A stretch of DNA of 64,000 bases from Acanthaster planci (taxonomy: Eukaryota > Echinodermata > Asteroidea > Valvatida > Acanthasteridae): NCBI RefSeq assembly GCF_001949145.1, contig NW_019091453.1, positions 810,117-874,116 of the forward strand, given 5' to 3'. Under the pieces are notes generated by a model. It saw only the letters and a program-made list of their open reading frames with translations. It was not told where the DNA came from and searched no databases. Positions within the stretch are counted from its first letter, which is position 1. Every line of letters starts with the position of its first letter. Below, piece by piece: positions 25,901-37,900 of this stretch. The translations under genes and the position numbers were made by a program.

Positions 25901-28900
25901 ATTGTACATGTAGGTAATTCTATTTATTTATTTTTGTACAGCGTCTTTTACAACCTTTCCGATGTCTGCGGGCAGTCATCATCATGTGCAAATTGAAGAA
26001 TGTCGGTCACATCTTTGATACCGTCCTCTCCATTGTGATCAACCTTATCAAAGTAAGTTTTACCTTAACCTACCCACCCCAGATAGTGGTATTAGCATAC
26101 CTTCAGATGTAAAGTCTCCTCCGCAAAACTGTGTAACAAGTCTTTATCAGTAGCCAGAGTAGCAGATATAGTTTCAATTAGATTTTTTATCTGTCAGATT
26201 TCCACGGTTTAACATGTGTTATTTGTTTGCTCTTTTCCCCATGCAGACTTTTTTCATCATCCTAATATTTATTATCATGTTTTCTGCCATGGGGGTGCAT
26301 CTTTTCTCGGAGTCTTACCACTGCATTAACTGCAATGTCACAGATACCAGCAACTGCAGTGATAACGACACCTTCAACATTTACACTGGGTAAGTCTTTT
26401 AGCAAAGATGGAAAAAGAGATCTTTCCTTCAACCTACCACGAGCATGACAAAAGGCCAAAGATATTGCACTGAAATTGGTTGACAAACAGTAGTTAAATC
26501 CGGCTTACATAGCCCAGTTTAAGTCGAGAAAAACTCACTTTCTCTCGGTCCAGTTCATCATTAAAGTTACGGAGGATTTTCAAGGTGTCAAGTCCTTCAT
26601 TTCCAATCTGCAGGTTTAAATGTGGGTGTTTAACACAAGACAAGCATAGGGTGCACTTTCATAACCAGTTTCTTTAACACTTGATGCTTTCTGTGGTTCC
26701 ATTTTCAGTGCATTTGATAACATTGGCATCACAGCGTTGAGACTCTTCGTTCTGCTATCCACAGAAAATTATCCAGTGAGTAGATTGGTCCTTTCTTTGA
26801 AGCCAGTGGGTTATTTGTATTGTAAAACATGCTGCAAAATATAAATGTTTGTCTGGACTTTTTGTAAGTGTATAATAGCAGATGATGTCAGGAAAAAGTC
26901 ATACGGTCACCTGAGTGCTCTCTGAGTTCTCTCTGAGTCATTTGTTCAGAAACTGTGTAATAACGTTTGGTTTGCAGTTTGCTTTGCTTACAAGTGGGAC
27001 ATAAATTGAGTTACACATGGATGTATGTTATGAACTCATTTGTAGATCATACTACGGAAGGTTTTGGATTTGCTTTCTTTGCATCTTTAGGAGTTCATGA
27101 TTCCAGCTTTTAACAAGAACAGCTGGAGTTTCTTGTACTTTGGCATCTTCGTCTTTGTGGGTGTATTTTTCCTGACAGCTATTCTGCTGGCCATCATTGT
27201 GGACAGCTACTGGTAAGTCCTGGGCTTCAGAGGTGGTCTGTGAACACAGAAAACCTTGCAAACTTATGTTTTACCCGAAGAAGTAGGAATAAAAACTGGT
27301 AATGAAAATGTATGGACCTGGGCCCCATGTCAAGGCTCTGCTTACTGTACTNNNNNNNNNNNNNNNNNNNNNNNNNNNNNNNNNNNNNNNNNNNNNNNNN
27401 NNNNNNNNNNNNNNNNNNNNNNNNNNNNNNNNNNNNNNNNNNNNNNNNNNNNNNNNNNNNNNNNNNNNNNNNNNNNNNNNNNNNNNNNNNNNNNNNNNNN
27501 NNNNNNNNNNNNNNNNNNNNNNNNNNNNNNNNNNNNNNNNNNNNNNNNNNNNNNNNNNNNNNNNNNNNNNNNNNNNNNNNNNNNNNNNNNNNNNNNNNNN
27601 NNNNNNNNNNNNNNNNNNNNNNNNNNNNNNNNNNNNNNNNNNNNNNNNNNNNNNNNNNNNNNNNNNNNNNNNNNNNNNNNNNNNNNNNNNNNNNNNNNNN
27701 NNNNNNNNNNNNNNNNNNNNNNNNNNNNNNNNNNNNNNNNNNNNNNNNNNNNNNNNNNNNNNNNNNNNNNNNNNNNNNNNNNNNNNNNNNNNNNNNNNNN
27801 NNNNNNNNNNNNNNNNNNNNNNNNNNNNNNNNNNNNNNNNNNNNNNNNNNNNNNNNNNNNNNNNNNNNNNNNNNNNNNNNNNNNNNNNNNNNNNNNNNNN
27901 NNNNNNNNNNNNNNNNNNNNNNNNNNNNNNNNNNNNNNNNNNNNNNNNNNNNNNNNNNNNNNNNNNNNNNNNNNNNNNNNNNNNNNNNNNNNAAGGCTCT
28001 GCTTACTGTACTAAGGCTCTGCTTACTGTACTGCTTGGCTAACTTCAGCAGGAGACTCTACACCAACCATTAGTCTATTTTACTGTAATTTGGCTTGTGG
28101 TCATTGATAAATCTGTTATCCAAGGATTCTGTGCTTACTTTGTGCAAAATTCCTGCGTACGTGAACTCTACAGTAGGTTTACCCCGATCTTAATGACAAC
28201 CAAGTTAGTGATCATTAAATAATTGGTAGCAGCCTGTGTTCAAATTGTTTTGCAACATTCATTTGTAAATGCCATATAGAGTAGAAATGTATGCATCAAA
28301 GATTAGATTACTGCATCCGGCAATACTAGATGTGTCTCTTTCTGTGGAATGCTCTCTCTCATACCAGGGAGTTTGCCAAGAAACACGTGAAAATGGAGCG
28401 AGCTAGGGAACGTGCTGAGCTGGCCAAGGCTTGGAACCTGCTGGACCCATTAGGCAAGGGAAGTTTGCCCGTTTATGATGAGAAGTTCATCAAGCTCTTC
28501 AAGATTCTCAAGCCTCAGGTATGTATCACTGAATGCGATTCTGTAGCAACACTTGCTTCTTTGAGAATTTGTTCCTTAACCATCATCAAAGAGAAGCAGC
28601 TATAGCGAAGGCAGATGTAGTAGCAATTGACCCTTATGACAACATTTGAACTGCGGTTTTTAACTTCCACGTGGCATTCCAATGTCTTTTATCAAATATT
28701 GTGCATCAGATTTTGAATTACACTATATGTCAATTTTGTTCCTCGATTTTGAAAACAGAAGGAAAAAACAGACTGGGCTTTTTGCAAAGCACTCTTTGAA
28801 ACAACAGTGTATTGGAAACAAAGCCTTAACAAAGTCACATTGACATATTGGGGAGAATTTTGGTAAAGTATCACCTGGCTAGCACTTATCACAATTCCAA

Positions 28901-31900
28901 ACATTCAGCTTTGATTTAGTATTTCTGTTCACAAGATGAAAGCAATTTTGTGTGTTTTGTTACCTTTTATTTTTATTAGAACACGGATGAGATGAACATG
29001 CAGCTGATCTCCTATCTAGACAGCAACCAAGATGAAGTAGTCGATTCCTTGGAGTGGACCATCCGACTCAATGAGGCACTCTGCTTTGAGTTTGAGATGG
29101 ACGAGATACAGGACATGGTAGGTGATCAGTTATGGGCTCAGTGAGACTGAGAGTATTGTTGCCTAGCACCAGTCTTTGTGGGTGAACATACCCTGTGCAC
29201 ATGCATGTTCATTTGAAAAGAGCAGATAGCATTCATTTATTTGATTTGGGGGTGGAAAGGATGTTTGGAAAGGTCTGGCGGATAACTGTTTGTTTGTCTA
29301 TCTCTGGTTTCACAGAAATGTTTACCACTTTGATTTGCTCATTTATCCTTAGACGCTGTAGGCTACATGTTTGTGACTTCATTATTCTGAGCCACCAGAT
29401 GGTGCAAGTGTCTCTCGATAGTTTGGGCAAAGTGTGTATTAATTTAATTCTACGTCAACCTTGCTTTTAATGGTTGTATGTATGTAGCTCAGGTCTGTTT
29501 GAGACTTTGTACTTACCCTTATAGAGCACAAACCCAAAGTGGTTCAACAACCTGAAACGAGTTGTCAAGAAACTCATCTTCTCGGATTGGTTTGCTCGAG
29601 CCGTCATGGTTTTCATCGTGGCACATTGGTAAGAAAGCATTTATACCTGAGTATAATTACACCTTACACCTGCGTCAAAAACATCAATGGAACATTGGTG
29701 TTTATTGCAGGTTACAAATCTTTCCAAAGATGATGAGGGGAAGACAGAAACAGAAGCAGTTAAGTTTATGGACCAGTTTGTTCCAGTGTTACCCCCTTGT
29801 GCATTCTTCCTAGCAGATTTGGCATTCTCAATCCCCCTTGTTTCTACCGATAATGTGTTGAAAAGAAGGCAAAAGACAGGGAGAAACCTAGCTTAACCCA
29901 CTTGCTGTATTCCCTCCCTTTGCATCCAAAACAAAAGTTCCTCAGGAAAAACATTTTGATAGAATTTGAAGTTGATTGTTCTGATTACAGCATTCTGTTC
30001 TGTCTGGAATGGCGAGGAATGTCAGAAACTGCCAGATTGGGCATCAACATCGGAAAATCAGTCATCATTGGTCTGTTTTTGGTGAGTTATCATTTGCAGT
30101 CAGTCAACGTAATATGGTTTTCACAGTGATTTTTGCAAGGACAGAGCCCCTGTTATTGGATCACAGAAAGATTTTAAGGAGGTTCCCACCTAAAAGGTTA
30201 AAAATCCTGTTCTCGTTATTGGACAAAAGTTGTGTCCACCATCCCCTTTCCCATGTCCCTTTACCCTCTGTTGAAATAATCTGTCTCTCATACATACGGC
30301 ACACATTTGAAGTTGTGGTGTGAAAATATAATACATTTGCAATGCAAGTGTGTACCACAAGAAGATTCCTCGCTTTGCACCAATGAGGCCCGGGTTCGAG
30401 TCCCGGCTTGGCCCAGGCTTTAAGTGCACTTGGTTTCCAGTCCATGCTCGCTCTCGCAGGTTTTCTCCGGGCACTTCGGTTTCCTCCTGCCTCTAAAACT
30501 GGACCTTCTTCCTAACTCCGTAATGTGTTGCTTATTAATGAAGTGTGTGAATAAACGTACTGTTATTGGCGCAAATAGCCTGAGTTGCTGAAAGCGCCAT
30601 TAAAACTAAAACATGACAGTTGGCCATCATCATTATCTTTCAATACTTTTTGAAAGGGATCAGAGGAGAGAGAGTCTCATAACCTTGTGAGAAAAAGATG
30701 ACAATAATGGACCACCTCAAAAAATGAAAGTACATCTGATCTCTATTCTTTTTATGGCAAAACTTGCTGCAGTTGTAATTTGCAGATTTCAGCAGTGTGC
30801 CATGCATCTTTCACAGTTCTGTCCAATGTTTCCTTTGTAAGGGAGCACAGTGCTCCAGTTTGGCATCCGGCAGCACTAAATTTGACAAGTAAAACCAACA
30901 CTTTAAGTATCTCACCAATTTATGTTGCTTGGACTAGGTTGAGGCATGTCTGCGTGTCTTCAGCAATTGGAGGATACTCAAGGAAGTGATTGAGGTGCTG
31001 GACATTGTCTTCATTCTCATTGCGCTCATCAACAACATCCTGTGGTACTTCTCAACCGAGCACAAGCAGGTCTTAGATGTGATTGGGGGTTTGGCGGTGG
31101 CCTGCAGAGTGGGTTTGAACTCAGCCCAGGTACGTGAAGGCAGCATTTCTTACATCGGCTAAGACTGCATCCGAATCTGTTGACTAGGTCTAGCTCTTCA
31201 CTCATTGAAAAATATAGCAACACGCCACCAAGAGACGTAATTGTAGCCCTTGAAGCCAATTTCAAACACAGCATTCCAAGAATGTTTTTAGACCCATTAC
31301 ACTTACTCATAAAGTTTCTTGCATCGATGTGTACCAATTGACATTTGTAAGAGCATACAGCTTTTCAGGTGAACTTCACAGTGCCTGAATTAAACTTGCA
31401 AACATCTTTGATGTTTTGTCCTAATAGCTCGACACTGATGTTGGATTTTTCGTAGAACACTTGCTTGAAGACGTACAGTTCCCCATCCATTGCTTCACTT
31501 ACTTGTACTTGTCATGTAATACCTTTGCTCATAAAACGTGTAGCATGAACTGATGGTGTCAGTTCCATTAACAAATGTTTGTGTTGTCCCCTTGCAGACA
31601 AAGAGAGCCGTGGTGGTGTTCTTCACCAAAATATTCCCAGTCATGTTTGACCTGATCATCCTAGTGTTTGTTATCTTGTAAGTGACCGATGCATGTTTGT
31701 CTTGAATTGTTGGCATCTTGTGCACAAATCACAATGCAAAGAGCCTTAAAAGTGACAAACTTTTCAAGACCTGCTTTTTGATTTATTATCTGCGCAGATA
31801 ATCCTAAAACTGTAAAATACACACATAAAGGAATTTCACAGCAAAAGCTTTGCTTGTTGTCAGGAAAAAAATGTATTAAAGTTTGAACAGTTCCAAGTAG

Positions 31901-34900
31901 TACGTGTTTCTCCAAAGTACGATTAAGTTTGAAATTCAGTCCAATGAAACATTAATTTGTACATGTATTTAGTATTGTGTGTAAGTCAATTTTCAGGGTT
32001 TGTGTTCATATAAACTTGGTGATGTTTTCACTGGCATCATTTACCATCAATTATCTTGTAAGTAGGGCCATGACTGATGATGTTTCTTTGTGCATTTGCC
32101 TGCAGATTCTTGTATTCCGTTGTTGGATATGAACTGTTCTACAGTCAGACTCCCAATTATGACTACAATTCTGGGCATTACGATTACAAGTGTCTGCTAG
32201 GCTTTGAGTCCCTCGGGTAAGAATCAAGCATAAACAATTGACTTAGAGATATGAGTCGTTGGCAGTTTCTGCAAGACACAGAAGGAAAATATGTAGCCAC
32301 TCTTTAAAAATAAGATTGTGTCGGACATTTTGAAATTCAAGTCCTTTGCTGTTCAGAATGGATCAGGGTGGAAAATTAATTGAAATGAAGACTTGGATAT
32401 TTTGTTAGATTTTGGCTAATTATTGCAGTTGAAATACAGTACTACTGCCAGAAAAACAGTGGAGGGAGTGAAATGTGGGGAATAAATTGTTGGATTGGTG
32501 ACATTTTTGTAATTTTAAAATTTGTTTACTTGAGGGAGAAAGGAAAAAATGAATGGAATAAAGCATGCATGAATGTAAAATAAAATCCTTAAGAGGTCCC
32601 TAAATTACTAGAGGAATGCTCATGTACTGCTCGTTCCAGTCATTAAGTTTTCTCAAATAGCCATTGTTGATGCATCATATGTGCATAGGTGGATCATGTA
32701 TTTTGACCCATACACAAGTCCCTGTACACAAGCGAGGCTTTAACCACATGCTGCCGGGTGCTTTTAAAAATGCAAGATTTTCAAGATTTTCAGTTTTAAA
32801 AATTCTTCAAAAATTCAGCATTTCATTTAATGGATGTTTACACCCACACAAATGACTGTTTGGTGGCTACTCTAAGCTGATAGGCAACCTTCATTGACTC
32901 CTGAATATTCCAGCCAGGTCTGCCGCCCTGTAAAGAGAGCTTAGAATTGTGAAGGGTTGAGTAATTTCCTTTGTCTCCAGTGAATGCGAGTGGTGTCTTT
33001 TCAAACGCGGCTGGATTAGCATGCAGCAGTGCTGTGTTGCTCATCAATGGGGCCCTGAAGCACTTTTGTCCACGGTGCTAATCTGCCCAAAACAGTGGTA
33101 TACTGTTTAAAAACAGTGACAGATTACCTTCGAAAAATGCAAGCCAAAAAATGATAATTCCCAACAGCAGGTCTTTTGTTCTGAGTACGGTCTTTTGTTA
33201 CATGGACCAGCTCTTTTGTCCTATTTCGATCACCCCAGCTCTCTGTGTAAACCCATGGTGCTCGAATCGGGGTTCCCCGGCAGCAAGTCGTTAATGATGG
33301 ATAATTCCAGAAATTAGGGGTCCATTTTTCTCCGAGTTTGTAAGTTCGTAATTCATTTTCTCATTTCCAAGAGTGATGAAATGCAAATTACCTGCCAAAC
33401 AAATAGTAATTGTTTGAAATCAATTTTGTTGATATTTCCATGTCAAATAACAAAGGTCAGATGTAACTGGGACACAAAAATGTCACACTTTTGGACCCCT
33501 AATTTCTGGAATGACCCTGATAGTAGGGATGTACAGAGGCCACAAGTTTGTGACATAGAAAAGATCTTATTCAACATGTCTCATTAAAGCTAACCTGCTC
33601 TAATTGATTGGATTTTTATCTTTCTTACAACAGTTGCTCCCTATTGATGGTATTCCAGATTATCACTACCAGTAACTGGCATGAGATTATGAACTCGGTG
33701 AGTGTGTGGAGTGCATTGTCTTCTGTTCCAGTTGTTCATCTTTAGAATGGATTTTTTAGTTCACCCACAATTTGTCTTAGAATAATTGCTTTGAGTGCCA
33801 ACCGTGCCATCCTTGTCTTGGCCTGAAAACAAAACAGGTCCACACAGTGTGGATTGTGTGAACCTTGTGTGGACGAAGCAAGGTCCTCAGAAGGTTTCCC
33901 CCTCTCTGAAAAACAGGTTTAGAGGGATTTTGGGTCAGGGTTTTCCATTGCAAAAGGATGATGAACAGTTCAGGAAATTGTCAACAAAAATCCAGCTTTA
34001 ATAAGTGTTTACAGATTGAATAAAATGAGTATTGTTTTCGCTAGATTTGCAATGACTCCTGCTAAAAAACAGGTGGCACTATATTTAAGAGTAGTTGTGG
34101 AAACCAGACTTGGTTTTAATGATGTTCCTATTGAGTATTGCAAATGAATTTTTGCTTCATTGTACTTACCTTTGATGTGTTAATTATTCCTACCTTTACA
34201 ATAATCTGTTTAGACTTTGTTTTGACATTTTTTGCATATTTTTGGTATTTGGGCCATTGTTTTGACCTTTTGGACATAGTTTTGACATTTGGGGCATTGT
34301 TTTGGCATTCAAGCCATTGTTTTGACATTTCGGACATTATTTTGACAGGCTATGGTCTCCACCACTGACTGGGCCTGCTTGTATTTCATTCTTGGCTTCA
34401 TCTTTATCAATCTGATTGTCATGAAGTAAGTTGTCTTGGACGTATTATCACACTTGGATCACCCTTATGTGCTCTTGTGCACAGAGATGTAGATTTGGGT
34501 CGTTACCTAGGTTATATTGTGTGAACTGCATTTAATTGCATGGTGGTCACTTTTTTCTTGGTCCACGTGTGCTACAAGATGCATAAGCAAAGAAACCGCT
34601 GCTTGAATACCTCAAAGTAGACTTCATCAATTAATATGTACGTGCATGTGTTAGCATTTTGGAGTCACGAATGTTTGTCAGGATTTGTGATGCTGAAGCA
34701 TTGTTTGAAAAAAGTCAGACCTAAGTTTACGTTTCTACAGTCAAAAGGACACTGTTGATGAATGTTGCATTGGTCCACTTCTTAGCCTGTTTGTGGCCAT
34801 TGCGATTGAAGCCTTCAACAAACTGGGCACCGAGAAAGAGCTAGCTGCTGCCCAAGACACTGACAAGCCAGCTGAACCAGAGGTAGGGGTGCACAATGTG

Positions 34901-37900
34901 TAGAGAGGCCCTCAGATCTCAAGCGTGCCTTTTACTAGATATTACAAAATCCCTTGTCTTTCTTATTCAGAGTAATATGCCTATCCTTCATGCTTAAAAA
35001 GAAGTCACAATTCCCTTAAAAATGCACTCTCATTGTACTGGTTTGCTTCGTAATGCATGTGTAGGCACTGACCTCATAAGGTCACTTTAGTCAACCTCCA
35101 CTCCATGGGATGCGTGCACGTTCCTTCAAAGTTTGTGAAGGGCATGGTGCCAGAACCTACATGACACAGCAAGATAATACCCAAGTGAACGAGGTTGCAC
35201 TTTAGTACACTGCAGTCGCTGGATGACCCTATTTGAAACATGTTAACACCCATGATGTAGTGTCTTGAAAACAGTTTCACACATCTGTTCATGGTGACCT
35301 GTAACAGCAAGCCTTTCCCCAGGCACTACTGTTCATTAGGTCAATGTTCATCTTTAGTTTCCTTGGCATAAACATTACTGAGACTATTTGTATTCCCTCC
35401 TGGATGGGGTGCCTGTCTATCACAGCTTGCCCCCAAGCTAAAGCCAGAACCCATTTATGCCCCTGGCCAGAGGGGGACAAGTAGGGCCCAATCCAAGGCC
35501 TCAACCTCTGCCTAGCAGCTTGATTCAAACCCTGATCGTGAGTCCGGTACTTTAACTGTGAGCCCACATTTCCTTACTACATCCTAACCTGTGAGGAATC
35601 CCATATTTACCCTGTTTTCAAGATGTATTTTTTGCGTTGGGGATATTATATATAATATTTACCCTGCTTCACTGATGTAAGTGACAACGGACAGAGCATA
35701 CTGTCCGAAACGTTGAGTTTCCTCGCCGTTCTTTTCAGAACGATACAGACTCGCAAAGAGATCGTCTCCTTGCATGGTGCTACCGCAAGCTTTCCACCTT
35801 AGTTGTCTGTCACCATGAATAGCTTGAAATCCCATCTATTTCATTGTTCTCTGTGCAGGATGCCAACTTTGCGACATCAGCCAAGACATTCCTGAATAAT
35901 CTCTTTGAGAGTTCAAGGGTTAGTGCTACATGAAATGTTGTTTTATGTTGAATATAATTGTCTCAGAGCTTAAACAATTAGTGCAGAGTTGGTATGGTCA
36001 AATTCTTTTTAAGTTGACGTTTTGGACTGAATGTCAAGCAGTATGAATTGTAAGATTCAAGGAAGAGCAGCTTGATGTGCAAAAATTGGACCGGTTCAAT
36101 ATCCCTGGTTTCAAACCCTACACATGAAAGGCTTTTGACAGTGAAGTGACAGATTGATTACTGGATGAGCACGCAACATTCAAGGTTAACAAACCAAGAG
36201 TTTACTGGCATTGTGTAGAGATATATGCTCAGTGCAAATAAATATTGATTGAAATATCCCGAATGCGGATGTTCATCAGTTGCTTCTGACAGCATTTTCT
36301 TTGTTTAATTCTCAATGTAGGCAGAGCAAGGCAAGGACAAAACTGAACGAACCAATCAGAATGGCAGTCCGAGGTTGAGGAGACCAAGCAGAGTGGTGAG
36401 TCACTTTTGATGCTAATGACTGACCTTTATAAGCAGCAGCCATCTTGATCTAGCACCCTGAAGTCCATGCAGTATCCTCATGCAAATTTTTGTTCGTTCA
36501 TCAAAAGTCTGCATTTTTTGCAACTTAAGTTGTATTTAATTACACGTGAATATGTGTAATTTGTAAATGTATTCTTGTCCTAGTGACCTTGTTAAGCTAT
36601 TCTGATTGTAAGTGTGATGTCACTTCAGTTTAAACCACGTCCATTGTACACCGAGTTACATGGAACCACAGAACCAGAAGTTAACGCCCGATTTGAAGTT
36701 TCAGACAATGGGAGCTTGTAATCAATGGTGCATGTGTATGTATGACAAAGTCACTCAAAAACTGTATAATGGTACCCTGAAGTCTAGATGATACCATCAG
36801 CCTTATTTTGCCACATTCTACCATATTCATGACCAGGTAATGAAATATTAATTTTGATTACACTTCATACATATATCGTACAAATGAGGTTCTTCTTTCA
36901 TGTGGCCTTAGAGCGTGGTTGGCATGAGTGGATCTTTCAGTCCTATGCCCTACCAGACTTCTAGTCAGTCCAGCCTCAAGACACCAGAACCACAAGAGGA
37001 TGAGGAACTGGAGGAGGTGAGAATGTGCATTGGGGAGATTGCCCATTCAGTCTTTCAAATATGTAATAATGTTTCATTGAAGTGCTAAAGAGAAGCATAC
37101 TTGTTCTCTGACATGAGAAACCACTCTTAGTTGAGCTCCAATCCCTAGTATTGACCTTCGACCCCATACTTGATTAACTAACATTCAGAAAGAAGACTCA
37201 GAGTACCAACGGGGTGTTTGTTCTTTTGTTTTGATTATTTGGGAAGGAGGTGGAAGATTACTCTGGTCTGACTCCCCAAGAGCGCAAACGGAGACAGCTG
37301 AAGAAGAAGATGATGGACAAGAAGAAGAAGAAGGTATCCAGGACAAAGATCGTCGTGGTGACAGCTTACAAGGGCAGCAAGGATCAAGAGCTGGATCTGA
37401 ATGTTGGAGACGAGGTCACCATATTGAAAAAGGTATGGTAGAGATATTGAACCCCTCTCCAGTCTCATAGTGCATGAAGGAGGCTGTTTGAACAAAATAT
37501 TGGTGGTAACAAACACCTACTTAGGCACCTGAATGGCTCTGTACATTGTCTGCTGTAGACTAGAGTAGTGTGGACCACTGTGATTATCTGTCATTGACAA
37601 TGAGCATTGTGGCGAAAGGCTGGAGCTGAAGTACTTTCTTGTCTTTCCCTTTGCCTGCAAAGGACTTCTGATATTTTTCAAAAGCATGAGCAATACAGAC
37701 ACTGACGCACCGTCAATTTGAATGACTGATTGCCTTGCAGCAAGATGACTGGTGGGAGGGCCAGATCAAAGACAAGAAGGGTTGGTTCCCAGCCTCGCAT
37801 GTCAAGGAGGTCAAACGAAACAACGTGGTTCACTTCCAAGACCAGGAAAAGGCTGACCAAGCTGCTGATAATCCTAAGCCAGCTTGGAATCAAGACACTA

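Noticed and set aside
27256-28073. Three plus-strand open frames of about 250 codons across the N run
   Set aside because: They are open only because N cannot produce stop codons; the flanking sequence is a tandem repeat inside an intron.
30161-30474. Two overlapping 94-codon minus-strand frames
   Set aside because: Antisense to the tRNA-SINE at 30365-30612; the apparent peptide (GLEPGPHW) is the translated B-box region.
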